A DNA stretch of 64,000 bases from Amphiduros pacificus (Eukaryota > Annelida > Polychaeta > Phyllodocida > Hesionidae), in the NCBI GenBank assembly GCA_949316495.1, contig OX439004.1:12498536-12562535 (forward strand). Direction: 5' to 3'. The number at the start of each line of letters is the position of its first letter. Position 1 is the first letter of the stretch. The position numbers were made by a program, and so were the translations under genes. Below the pieces are notes generated by a model that was given only the letters and a program-made list of their open reading frames with translations, was not told the origin of the DNA and made no database searches. Positions 1 to 17,100 of this stretch are shown here, in pieces.

Positions 1-1307
1 TATCTCACTGTGATTTCATTTAGGATGGGATCAAGGTCTGGTATGTACAGTCATATTTTATTGTGGATAAAGGTACAATCCGTGATAATGCCGGTCTCAA
101 CAAGTGGTGTTCATGGAACACTTATAAAACATGAAATGATAAGAATCTTTGCACATTGAAAAATTGTTTCATTCTCAAAGATAAGACTATTATTTTTGAA
201 AATTGCATTTCTTAAAGTGTATGTTCATTTTCCACTGTGTCTCATAAATGCAAAAATAAATTAGACTCGGATTTGATTTATTTTTTCTGCACATTTACCT
301 AATTTAATTGCCTTCTGACTGAGACAGGAGTCGTGGTAATGGGTTAAGTCATTCTGACCCTAAATTCTGCTCAGCACCGCTATGATTATTTGGCACAAAA
401 TAAGTTTATCTGTCTCACCAAATACTCCCCATTCTGCCTTTTTAGCAGTTTCGTCACACAGAAACCCAATGCCTCCGCTAACATAGTTATAGCATGGGTG
501 TCCAGACACAACTAGTCCCCCTCCCCCTGACTCGGGACTCAGGCATAGTTCTCTGTGTCCATTGACTGAGGTTTTGGCCCCATCCTCGCATCAGGGACCA
601 CCACAACATAAAGAGATATATAAGGGATGGAAAAGGTCAATGCTGTTCCTTAATATATGATAATATCTCACTTATGTCACAGGATATTCAATCAACTATT
701 TCAATCGTAATTTTGGCATATATACGTTTTTTTCTGTCACACATTAACTCAGTTCTCCCTGTGCAAACCTGGAGGTAGATTCCTAACTTTAAAAATTGAG
801 TGTTCTAACACGATCACCTTCTTCTCCCTGACTTTGTTCCGGGGCATATACTGCACTTGCCGTCTCTCTGGTGGACATATGGCCCACTCCATATAAGAAC
901 TCTAGTCTTAGACATATGATGCAATTTCTCTATAATCTATCCCATACTTTTTCCTATTTTGTCATATAACCCGCTTTCCATTCTATACCGTTCTGCTGAA
1001 CTCATTTGTATGACATCCAATTTTATCCAGTTATAAATCCAAAAAGCACGGACCCAACCTTTTGCTGCAAACAATTTGTAAACTGTTTTTTTTCTATCAA
1101 ATATGGTAGGAGATGACAAGGAATTATATGTGGTGGTATACGTTTGTTTAAAATAATACTTATTTATCTATTCAAATTTATTTGCAGATAAATGGTTGAG
1201 GAACATATGACCGCAACATTTATGTGCCAAAATTATTGGACCGACATTATTCAATGCATTTCTTCTGGACAGTGGCACAACTACTGTGTGTGACTTAGAG
1301 ATCCCTA
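1..1307. other. Intergenic, upstream of the GPCR
   Basis: I see no gene here. The stretch is AT-rich, with a short C-rich patch around 520-600. The interval presumably contains the promoter and 5' UTR of the receptor that starts at 1308, but I cannot place a TATA box or start site with confidence. A 60-codon minus-strand frame at 937-1119 is not supported by splice sites or a recognisable domain. Confidence 0.6.
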
Positions 1308-2540
1308 ATGCAGATCAATGCAGACATAAATCCTCCATGCGTGAATATAATCACTCATGGGATGGCATCAGACAGGCCAAATCTCACCAATGCCTCCTAT
1401 GACATGCACAACTGCAACACCGCATCACAGATCCATTATACTGACATTAACCCTCAGCCTTTCCATATCTACCTGCAGAAAGCCCTAGAAACATACTTCA
1501 TCCCAATTATATATGCAGTGGGAATACCTGGGAATCTGCTATCATTCATATTATGGATTCAGCCACGCATGCGCAATTCCAGTGGATGTTATTTTGCAAC
1601 CTTGGCAATTTCTGACACAATGGTTCTCCTGACCCACATGATACTGACCATACAAATAGTGTGTGGCATAGAGTTGCTCACCAGCCCGTTTTTGTGTGAG
1701 TTATTCAATGTTCTGTATGTGTCCTGTGAATGCTGGTCTGTGTACCTGATTCTCTGTTTGACTGTGGACCGTTATATCATAGTGTGTCAACCAATGAGAC
1801 GACTCGGCTGGTGTTCGGTGCGGCGCACAGTCAAGGTCATATTCACAATGAGCATACTTGCTCTGCTCCTCGGCATAGCAGAAGGCACGTTCTGGACCTA
1901 TGACACCAGCACGCATGCGTGCGTGGTGAGGCCATCAGTGAGATTGGATCACAACAACTTTGCTTTGAAAGTTGGAAATATCATAATATTAGCCATTGGA
2001 GTAATTGTGCCATCTTTGATAGTACTCATCCTTAATATCATAATAATACGTTCTTTAAACAGATTCACAGCACAACGTAAAGTCATCATGGTTCACCAGA
2101 CAAAAAGCTCTGACACTGAATCCACTCAAATGCTATTAATTGTTGCATGTTACCTCATATTATCAGAGATTCCAGACACAATTATGTACCTTATTCAACC
2201 ATTTTATCCCATAGAGTCGGGTCAATATAACCATTATGGAACTGCCTCTGTTGTGATTGGTGCATTTTCACTAACTAATTATGCCATAAATATTCTCATA
2301 TACAGCCTAACTGGTAGGAAATTTCGTCGTACATTCCAAGTATGTTTAAGCCGAATATGTGGACAGTACAAGTGCACGGATCTAGACAGACAGTTGTCAG
2401 AGCGAAGCAGCATGGGAATGTATGAGCTCAAATCTCTTAACCCAACTAAAGAAAAGAGAAATACCCATTCGGTTATTGAGGATGATTCCGTGGAGTACAA
2501 AGTCAATCGAGAGATCAATAACACAGACGAAGGCATTTGA
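1308..2540 (+). CDS. Class A (rhodopsin-like) G-protein-coupled receptor, peptide-receptor type, single exon
   Basis: A 410-residue seven-helix receptor encoded without introns. Visible landmarks: two N-glycosylation sequons in the N-tail (NLT, NAS); helix 1 with GNLLSF (N1.50); helix 2 LAISD (D2.50); a Cys before helix 3 (PFLCELF) and a Cys in the second extracellular loop, able to form the usual disulfide; VDRYIIVC at the end of helix 3 (intact DRY); helix 6 with CYLILSEIP in place of CWxP; helix 7 with NILIY, so the Pro of NPxxY is Ile. A basic segment (TGRKFRRTF) follows as helix 8, then a Ser/Thr-rich tail of about 60 residues. It would sit in the plasma membrane and signal through G proteins. 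Overall it resembles FMRFamide/TRH-type receptors that are expanded and often intronless in lophotrochozoans; the ligand cannot be inferred. The first ATG of the frame is used; the next Met (residue 19) is a possible alternative. Confidence 0.9.
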   Translation: MQINADINPPCVNIITHGMASDRPNLTNASYDMHNCNTASQIHYTDINPQPFHIYLQKALETYFIPIIYAVGIPGNLLSFILWIQPRMRNSSGCYFATLAISDTMVLLTHMILTIQIVCGIELLTSPFLCELFNVLYVSCECWSVYLILCLTVDRYIIVCQPMRRLGWCSVRRTVKVIFTMSILALLLGIAEGTFWTYDTSTHACVVRPSVRLDHNNFALKVGNIIILAIGVIVPSLIVLILNIIIIRSLNRFTAQRKVIMVHQTKSSDTESTQMLLIVACYLILSEIPDTIMYLIQPFYPIESGQYNHYGTASVVIGAFSLTNYAINILIYSLTGRKFRRTFQVCLSRICGQYKCTDLDRQLSERSSMGMYELKSLNPTKEKRNTHSVIEDDSVEYKVNREINNTDEGI

Positions 2541-3413
2541 TATATGTATGTCTGATTAAAATAATGTACTAAAATAAGTTAAATGGAGACACTGGACCCG
2601 GAGAGAATCTGAACAAATAAGACAAAGCCGAAATTCTTGTATCAATGCAATGTCAATTAGCCTTTAATAATAATAACGATTTATATAGCGCTATATCAGA
2701 CCAAGTCTGCTCGAAGCCTTTGAAGCCTTTGCTCGAAGCCTTTGTGTCATATACAGCTAAAGAAATGAAAGCTGATGTCACAACCTTGAATGAGAACATT
2801 TTTAATCCATGTATAAAATTGTTTATTTCACTTTCATGTTTTACTTTAAGTTTGTATATTTATTTTGTGCCATCCAATGCTTGAATTTTGTGTTTCAAAA
2901 CGTACCCAACCCTTACATTGATTAATATTTCTGCCAAAATCTAAGATCACTTGTATAGATAAAAATTATGTGATCTTGTTGAGGGAACTTTAGAAATGAA
3001 TAGTGTCCCATAGAATACTATTTTAAGCCTTGTAATTCTTTGCTAATATTATGAGCAGTTGTACAACACTCAATCACAGACTTCTCATTTCTTTTGAAAC
3101 ATAAATTTCAACTTCATGAAAGAAATAAAAATGCTCTGCTATTTTATCATTGTGTGGACCATATCCTTTATATTTTAGGATATACCTAACTATTTAAAAT
3201 TTAATTTGAAACATTAGATTGGTAGAAATGTGGCGCAAGAGATTCCATGCCCATAGATATATACAGTAATACATATAGACACTTGGCTGATATCAAACCT
3301 ATTCTTATCATATAGTTTGCATGATAAAACCATTCATTAAATTAAAGTGTTGATATGATCATTTCGGAAATATTGCTTTATATCCATTTAAAAGAAAGAA
3401 ATATGGTTTATCG
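2541..3413. other. Intergenic with a dispersed-repeat fragment
   Basis: No gene is seen. At 2665-2725 there is an ATA-rich stretch followed by ATTTATATAGCGC and TCAGACCAAGTCTGCT. A diverged relative occurs at 21457-21530 (TTTATATAGCACC ... TCAGACTATATCTGCT), so this is an interspersed repeat with at least two copies in the window. It is followed by three near-copies of GAAGCCTTTG at 2712-2742. Confidence 0.5.
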
Positions 3414-3970
3414 TTGGCAATTGGTCATTTGACTCATCTTGAGTATTCACATGACATATTTTCCTTAGAACCAAAATACCTGATTTGGAGAGGAAAATCT
3501 ATGGTCTCTGTGATAGCAGAATGCACATTATGGACAGTTTGTGGTGATGTGAAATCTATAAAAAATGAAATACATTCAATTAGAAATGAAGATATCAGAA
3601 ACATTAATGAGGAAATTAACAGCTTGGGGTCTTCAGTTGAGTTAGCGGACAAGTTAGCAGGGGAAGCCTTAAAGAAGGCAAAGAGTAATGAGTGTAAAAT
3701 TAAAACCACAAATGACACATTATCCCAGTTAGAAATTGAACTAAGAAGAACAAAGTGTGAAAATCTAAAGTTGTTCAATTGCAAATAAAAAATATGTTTA
3801 AAATCAAATTCTAAAGATGAAAGAGCATATTCTCAAAACAGAGAGTCAACAACTTGATTGTTGAAGGTCACCCTGAACCACTTGAAGGTCAGGAAGAAGA
3901 TTATTTTCTTATTGTTGCCAGTCTGTTGTCTCAAAAACTTAAGATTGCAGGTCATATCAAGTTAGATTGA
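3414..3970 (+). mobile_element. Decayed LINE ORF1-like fragment
   Basis: A 124-codon open frame contains heptad-like sequence (INEEINSLGSSVELADKLAG, then QLEIELRRTKCENLKL), suggesting a coiled coil. After a frame break the next frame reads YSQNRESTTLIVEGHPEP, then EEDYFLIVASLLSQKLKI. That order, a coiled coil followed by a YSRR-like motif, a short EG-P-E segment and a helical stretch, is typical of the ORF1 protein of many non-LTR retrotransposons. The original element was plus-oriented and is now broken. The family assignment is by motif resemblance only. Confidence 0.45.
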
Positions 3971-4129
3971 TGCTACAATGATGATTAAAATAATCCTAAA
4001 TATATTTTAATAAATAAGTAATACATATATTAAATATGTTTAAAAGACTTAATTTACAGTATGGTTCATGTTTCTTAATAAATAAGCCCATAACTAAAGT
4101 AAACAAGTGCTCTACAATATTGAATGGCC

Positions 4130-4218
4130 GGGGATTGAATTGATGGCCTTTGGATCACCACAGAGGAATTGGTGCTAATCAGCTTGCGCTCTCATCAACT
4201 GCGCCACGACCTATGACC
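4130..4218 (-). repeat. tRNA-derived SINE head
   Basis: Read on the minus strand this shows a tRNA-like A box (GTGGCGCAGTTGATGAGAGC) and, about 50 bases on, a weak B-box-like segment (ATTCAATCCCC). The intervening AGCACCAATTCCTCTGTGGT matches the head of the full SINE at 4390-4685 with few changes. The rest of that SINE is missing, so this is a fragment or a relative with another body. Confidence 0.55.
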
Positions 4219-4389
4219 AAAAGTATGTGATGAGATAATTTCGGTGCAGAAAGTAGTATAAATAGCTTACCTTAACCAGTTGACCTTAACCACCAATTTT
4301 GCTGAATGCTCTGAGAGAATGAGTGAATAATTGGTAACAATTATAATTTACATAACCTTAAATACATTTTAATAAATAAGTAATATGTA

Positions 4390-4685
4390 TTTTGTCTTGT
4401 TTGTTTTGGGGTTTTACATCACTTTTAGCATTATTTCAGTCATTTCATGATGAGACCTAATTGTAGCAGATATACTAATGCCTCGCTAAATTGTCATGTC
4501 ACAACCCACCCGGTCACAGATTTACAAGGACAACCGGTTAACCCTTTAGGCATGGGTCTCAGCTCATATGTAAAATTGTATCATGAATTCAATCTATGCC
4601 AAACACACGACCTTTGGATCACCGCAGAGGAACTGGTGCTAATAAGCTGGCGCTCTAACCAACTGCGCCATGGCCCGTAGCCAGT
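4390..4685 (-). repeat. Full-length tRNA-headed SINE with target-site duplication
   Basis: Minus-strand element of about 296 bp. The head at 4600-4680 has an A box reading TGGCGCAGTTGGTTAGAGCG. The body carries the conserved block around 4420-4550 (on + : ATTTCAGTCATTTCATGATG, then CACCCGGTCACAGATTTAC). The tail ends TAAAACCCCAAAACAAACAA. It is flanked by the 9-bp direct repeat TAATATGTA at 4381-4389 and 4686-4694, the expected trace of LINE-driven insertion. The body resembles, from memory, a SINE family widespread in molluscs. A second body copy lies at 30443-30630. Confidence 0.75.
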
Positions 4686-4779
4686 TAATATGTAAATTTA
4701 TTCATGTTTAAAAGATTATATACACTATGGTTCTGCATGGATCTTAATAAATTAATCCCTAACAAGTGTTTCACATACT

Positions 4780-5135
4780 GAATTGGTCAATAAGACCTAA
4801 ATGGTTAAAACTTGTATCAGCAGTTTCAAAAAAGATTGGGCACATTACTGCCCTGTGCTCAAACTATCAGGATTCCATATCCTCCCCAATACTGATCACA
4901 TCCCGTTGCCCACATTTAATAAAGCCTTCTCTTGTACCAGATTACCAACATGCCAGATGGTCAATGGTTCTTCAGGGTTTTCTTTTCTGAAGTTACTCTG
5001 GGCAGCTGTAATATAAGCCAGTTTCTAAAAACCAAACTAAATGCTCTCTAACTATTCACTTCAAAGTTTTATAGATACCACTATTCAAAGCAATAGGATG
5101 ATAGTTATTTGAATTTGATGAATCTTTGCCAGGTT
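4780..5135 (-). mobile_element. LINE reverse-transcriptase remnant
   Basis: On the minus strand the segment at about 5130-5060 reads KPGKDSSNSNNYHPIALNSG, a clear match to the PGK-x3-YRPI-L segment of non-LTR reverse transcriptases. Further on, RTIDHL matches the STIDHL-type motif, and CGQRDVISI and YGIL segments appear in shifting frames. The copy is broken by stops and frame changes, so it is an old fragment. It resembles the Jockey/CR1-like range; the exact clade is undetermined. Confidence 0.65.
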
Positions 5136-10723
<5,588 letters not shown>

Positions 10724-10730
10724 GTGTTAC

Positions 10731-10859
10731 ATGGGTGCTGGTGGTAAGAAATTTTTTGACTGAAAACAAATGATTTTGACACATCCATAATAGAGTTTAA
10801 TAGTAAATTTAAAACATTTTTGACTGATTTCAGTCTGTAGACTGAGAACCAGCACCCAT
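10731..10859. mobile_element. Short MITE-like element
   Basis: About 129 bp bounded by the inverted repeat ATGGGTGCTGGT / ACCAGCACCCAT. The direct repeat GTGTTAC lies immediately left (10724-10730) and one base beyond the right end (10861-10867), consistent with a 7-8 bp target-site duplication. An 8-bp duplication would suggest the hAT superfamily. No coding capacity. Confidence 0.55.
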
Positions 10860-11195
10860 GGTGTTACATTGAAAATGTTATCATTTAGTGGAAATGTGAA
10901 AGCTAGTGTCACAGATGAACCTTGCCACAAATGTGACTTCTATCCAATAGTCCTTGAAAATGCCATTTCATTCCACAACATAACACGTGAAAATTAATGC
11001 CTTTCACCAATGGAAACTTGGCATTTCACATTTGTTATTTACAATCCTTCAGTCGTTACCAAAAGTCTAAAAGTTGAATATCAACAAATCAAAAACTATT
11101 CATTCCAAACATGAAACAGCTGAAGGCGATGATTTTTTGGTCTTTCTGAAAGTGTTTCTGCCTTAAATTCCCTTGTTATCTGATCCGCCTTCTCT

Positions 11196-14100
11196 TCACA
11201 AAGCACCTGAGGCAAAGCTCTGAATGACAATAGGTGTGGCTGCGTCAAAGCCAATGACATCCAGCATCCCTCCATCATTGGGATCTGCCACTGACAGGCC
11301 GCTGCTTGTCAGAGAACACACGATCAATCTGAAATCATCACCACAACAGGCGTGAAAACATTACACCCCCAACATACATCATCAAAAATAACAAGAAACT
11401 CTAGAAAATTAGAAATCTTATATTTTCTAATAAGATTATTAAATTTCATCTAAAATTGAAAGGAGGAAACCAAAATTTTAATTTTTTTGAAAATCTTATT
11501 GCTATTCATCATATTTAGTGTCTGGAAATCTATAAATTTGTAAAATTTCCTGACTCTTTTATTTATGATTTTTCAAACAGACCTAGCATGACTGATGTTC
11601 ATGTCCCGTCTGTACTTGGCTAGAGCCTGAGCTGGCTGAATCTGGCCACTGAATGTCTCACAATCCGTCAACACCACAAACACATCAAAGGCTTTCTTAT
11701 TATCTGTGGCCCATGTGATGGGCATGGAAACATCACTGCCACTCACTGGTACCTAGAAACCCATTTACAATCAATACACTTTGTCTGTTAGTTATTAAAT
11801 ATCAAATTATGTAACCGTTATACCTGTGCTCTTCCTAAATGTCCAGTTCAATGCAAATATTTAAGGGTTTAATGGATCTACCCAAAGAATCATATTCATT
11901 GTTACTCAACAAACTAAACTGCAATCAAATTAAAAATATACCATACTTTTTTTCAAGATTTATTAATGGACTTAAACTTTAACTGAACTTTGTTAAGAAT
12001 TTATTTTACAAGATTAAGTATATTGGCCAAACCCCACAGTTTATTTTTTCGTTAAAAGCAGTAAATTTTCAGAGGGTTATAAGTTTCATTTAAAAGCAGT
12101 AAATTTTCTGAGAGATATAAGTTTCATTTAAAAGCAGTAAATTTTCAGAGGGTTATAAGTTTTATTTAAAAGCAGTAAATTTTCAGAGAGATATAAGTTT
12201 CATTTAAAAGCAGTAAATTTTCAGAGAGATATAAGTTTCATTCAAAAGCAGTAAATTTTCAGAGGGTGATAGAAGGGATGCTGGGAATTTACCTGTCTGT
12301 TGATCTCGGCGAGGGTCTTGACGACTTCTTGTATGGACATCTGAGCATTGACACATATCGGGGTGACTGCTTGCGAGTAACACACCACCTGATACTCCTT
12401 CTCAATCTTAGCCACCAGTTGCGATACTGCAGCCCCTACCAACAGAGGGCGTACCTGTGGGGATCCATTGACACCACCAAACGTCAAGGTACTGCTGACA
12501 TCAATTGCCACTAGGTAGCGCTGCTCTGTCGGCTTCACATTCTATTAACAAATAATCAGCATATCAAATTGGTTTAAACTGAATACACAGCTTACTTAAA
12601 ATTGTATACAATATCTTAACAACTCGAATAGACAATATAAAACTGTGTGGACAGACTATTGATTACAGCATAATCACTACACATTAGAGAGTGGATATTC
12701 ATATCAAATTTATTCAAATTATATATGGGACATATTGAGATATCAAAGTGTTGTTCTTAACTTTACTGTATAATAAGAACATATAGTGAAGTCATCTGAC
12801 TACTGAGCTCTACTTGTGCTGCTAATGTTACCTTGAAGGCAGCATAATAAGAACATATAGTGAAGTCATCTGACTACTGAGCTCTATTTGTGCTGCTAAT
12901 GTTACCTTGAAGGCAGCATAATAAGAACATATAGTGAAGTCATCTGACTACTGAGCTCTATTTGTGCTGCTAATGTTACCTTGAAGGCAGCATAATAAGA
13001 ACATATAGTGAAACCATCTGACTACTGAGCTCTACTTGTGCTGCCAATGTTACCTTGAAGGCAGCATAATAAGAACATATAGTGAAGTCATCTGACTACT
13101 GAGCTCTACTTGTGCTGCTAATGTTACCTTGAAGGCAGCATAATAAGAACATATAGTGAAGTCATCTGACTACTGAGCTCTACTTGTGCAGCCAATGTTA
13201 CCTTGAAGGCAGCATAATAAGAACATATAGTGAAGTCATCTGACTACTGAGCTCTACTTGTGCTGCTAATGTTACCTTGAAGGCGGCATAATAAGAACAT
13301 ATAGTGAAGTCATCTGACTACTGAGCTCTATTTGTGCTGCTAATGTTACCGTGAAGGCAGCATAATAAGAACATATAGTGAAGTCATCTGATTACTGAGT
13401 TCTACTTGTGCTGCTAATGTTACCTTGAAGGCAGCATAATAAGAACATATAGTGAAGTCATCTGACTACTGAGTTCTACTTGTGCTGCTAATGTTACCTT
13501 GAAGGCAGCATAATAAGAACATATAGTGAAGTCATCTGACTACTGAGTTCTACTTGTGCTGCTAATGTTACCTTGAAGGCAGCATAATAAGAACATATAG
13601 TGAAACCATCTGACTACTGAGCTCTACTTGTGCTGCCAATGTTACCTTGAAGGCAGCATAATAAGAACATATAGTGAAGTCATCTGACTACTGAGCTCTA
13701 CTTGTGCTGCTAATGTTACCTTGAAGGCAGCATAATAAGAACATATAGTGAAGTCATCTGACTACTGAGCTCTACTTGTGCAGCCAATGTTACCTTGAAG
13801 GCAGCATAATAAGAACATATAGTGAAGTCATCTGACTACTGAGCTCTACTTGTGCTGCTAATGTTACCGTGAAGGCGGCATAATAAGAACATATAGTGAA
13901 GTCATCTGACTACTGAGCTCTATTTGTGCTGCTAATGTTACCGTGAAGGCAGCATAATAAGAACATATAGTGAAGTGATCTGACTACTGAGCTCTACTTG
14001 TGCTGCTAATGTTACCTTGAGGGCAGCATAATAAGAACATATAGTGAAGTCATCTGACTACTGAGCTCTACTTGTGCTGCTAATGTTACCTTGAAGGCAG

Positions 14101-17100
14101 CACAATAAGAACATATAGTGAAGTCATCTGACTACTGTGCTCTACTTGTGATGCTAATGTTACCTTGAAGGCAGCATAGTAAGAACATATAGTGAAGTCA
14201 TCTGACTACTGAGCTCTACTTGTGCTGCTAATGTTACCTTGAAGGCAGAATAATAAGAACATATAGTGAAGTCATCTGACTACTGAGCTCTACTTGTGCT
14301 GCTAATGTTACCTTGAAGGCAGATTAGTAAGAACATATAGTGAAGTCATCTGACTACTGAGCTCTACTTGTGCTGCTAATATTACCTTGAAGGCAGCATA
14401 ATAAGAACATATAGTGAAGTCATCTGACTGCTGAGCTCTACTTGTGCTGCTAATGTTACCTTGAAGGCAGCATAATAAGAACATAGTGAAGTCATCTGAC
14501 TACTAGAGCTCTACTTGTGCTGCTAATGTTACCTTGAAGGCAGCACAATAAGAACATATAGTGAAGTCATCTGACTACTGAGCTCTACTTGTGCTGCTAA
14601 TGTTACCTTGAAGGCAGCATAGTAAGAACATATAGTGAAGTCATCTGACTGCTGAGCTCTACTTGTGCTGCTAATGTTACCTTGAAGGCAGCATAATAAG
14701 AACATATAGTGAAGTCATCTGACTACTGAGTTCTACTTGTGCTGCTAATATTACCTTGAAGGCAGCATAATAAGAACATATAGTGAAGTCATCTGACTAC
14801 TGAGCTCTACTTGTGCTGCTAATGTTACCTTGAAGGCAGCATAGTAAGAACATATAGTGAAGTCATCTGACTACTGAGCTGTACTTGTGCTGCTAATGTT
14901 ACCTTGAAGGCAGCATAATAAGAACATATAGTGAAGTCATCTGACTACTGAGCTGTACTTGTGCTGCTAATGTTACCTTGAAGGCACATAATAAGAACAT
15001 AGTGAAGTCATCTGACTACTGAGTTCTACTTGTGCTGCCAATGTTACCTTGAAGGCAGCATTATAAGAACATAGTGAAGTCATCTGACTACTGAGTTCTA
15101 CTTGTGCTGCCAATGTTACCTTGAAGGCAGCATAATAAGAACATATAGTGAAGTCATCTGACTACTGAGCCCTACTTGTGCTGATAATGTTACCCTGAAG
15201 GCAGCATAATAAGAACATATAGTGAAGTCATCTGACTACTGAGCTCTACTTGTGCTGCCAATGTTACCTTGAAGGCAGCATAGTAAGAACATATAGTGAA
15301 GTCATCTGACTACTGAGCTCTACTTGTGCTGCTAATGTTACCTTGAAGGCAGCATAATAAGAACATATAGTGAAGTCATCTGACTACTGAGCTCTACTTG
15401 TGCTGCTAATGTTACCTTGAAGGCAGCATAATAAGAACATATAGTGAAGTCATCTGACTACTGAGTTCTACTTGTGCTGCTAATGTTACCTTGAAGGCAG
15501 CATAATAAGAACATAGTGAAGTCATCTGACTACTGAGCTCTACTTGTGCTGCCAATGTTACCTTGAAGGCAGCATAATAAGAACATATAGTGAAGTCATC
15601 TGACTACTGAGTTCTACTTGTGCTGCTAATGTTACCTTGAAGGCAGCATAATAAGAACATATAGTGAAGTCATCTGACTACTGAGTTCTATTTGTGCTGC
15701 CAATGTTACCTTGAAGGCAGCATAATAAGAACATATAGTGAAGTCATCTGACTACTGAGTTCTACTTGTGCTGCTAATGTTACCTTGAAGGCAGCATAAT
15801 AAGAACATATAGTGAAGTCATCTGACTACTGAGCTCTACTTGTGCTGCCAATGTTACCTTGAAGGCAGCATAATAAGAACATATAGTGAAGTCATCTGAC
15901 TACTGAGTTCTACTTGTGCTGCTAATGTTACCTTGAAGGCAGCATAATAAGAACATAGTGAAGTCATCTGACTACTGAGCTCTACTTGTGCTGCCAATGT
16001 TACCTTGAAGGCAGCATAATAAGAACATATAGTGAAGTCATCTGACTACTGAGTTCTACTTGTGCTGCTAATGTTACCTTGAAGGCAGCATAATAAGAAC
16101 ATATAGTGAAGTCATCTGACTACTGAGTTCTATTTGTGCTGCCAATGTTACCTTGAAGGCAGCATAATAAGAACATATAGTGAAGTCATCTGACTACTGA
16201 GCTCTACTTGTGCTGCCAATGTTACCTTGAAGGCAGCATAATAAGAACATATAGTGAAGTCATCTGACTACTGAGCTCTATTTGTGCTGCTAATGTTACC
16301 TTGAAGGCAGCATAGTAAGAACATATAGTGAAGTCATCTGACTACTGAGCTGTACTTGTGCTGCTAATGTTACCTTGAAGGCAGCATAATAAGAACATAT
16401 AGTGAAGTCATCTGACTACTGAGCTCTATTTGTGCTGCCAATGTTACCTTGAAGGCAGCATAATAAGAACATATAGTGAAGTCATCTGACTACTGAGTTC
16501 TACTTGTGCTGCTAATGTTACCTTGAAGGCAGCATAATAAGAACATATAGTGAAGTCATCTGACTACTGAGCTCTACTTGTGCTGCCAATGTTACCTTGA
16601 AGGCAGCATAATAAGAACATATAGTGAAGTCATCTGACTACTGAGCTCTACTTGTGATGCTAATGTTACCTTGAAGGCAGCATAATAAGAACATATAGTG
16701 AAGTCATCTGACTACTGAGCCCTACTTGTGCTACTAATGTTACCTTGAAGGCAGCATAATAAGAACATATAGTGAAGTCATCTGACTACTGAGCTCTACT
16801 TGTGATGCTAATGTTACCTTGAAGGCAGCATAATAAGAACATATAGTGAAGTCATCTGACTACTGAGCTCTACTTGTGCTGCTAATGTTACCTTGAAGGC
16901 AGCATAATAAGAACATATAGTGAAGTCATCTGACTACTGAGCTGTACTTGTGCTGCTAATGTTACCTTGAAGGCAGCATAATAAGAACATATAGTGAAGT
17001 CATCTGACTACTGAGTTCTACTTGTGCTGCTAATGTTACCTTGAAGGCAGCATAATAAGAACATATAGTGAAGTCATCTGACTACTGAGTTCTACTTGTG

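Noticed and set aside
937-1119. 60-codon minus-strand frame (WVRAFWIYNWIKLDVIQ)
   Set aside because: Possibly an old transposon scrap, but there is no second motif to support it.
4600-4680. tRNA gene on the minus strand
   Set aside because: The A box is good but the B box is degenerate, no acceptor stem forms, and it is joined to a SINE body with target-site duplications.
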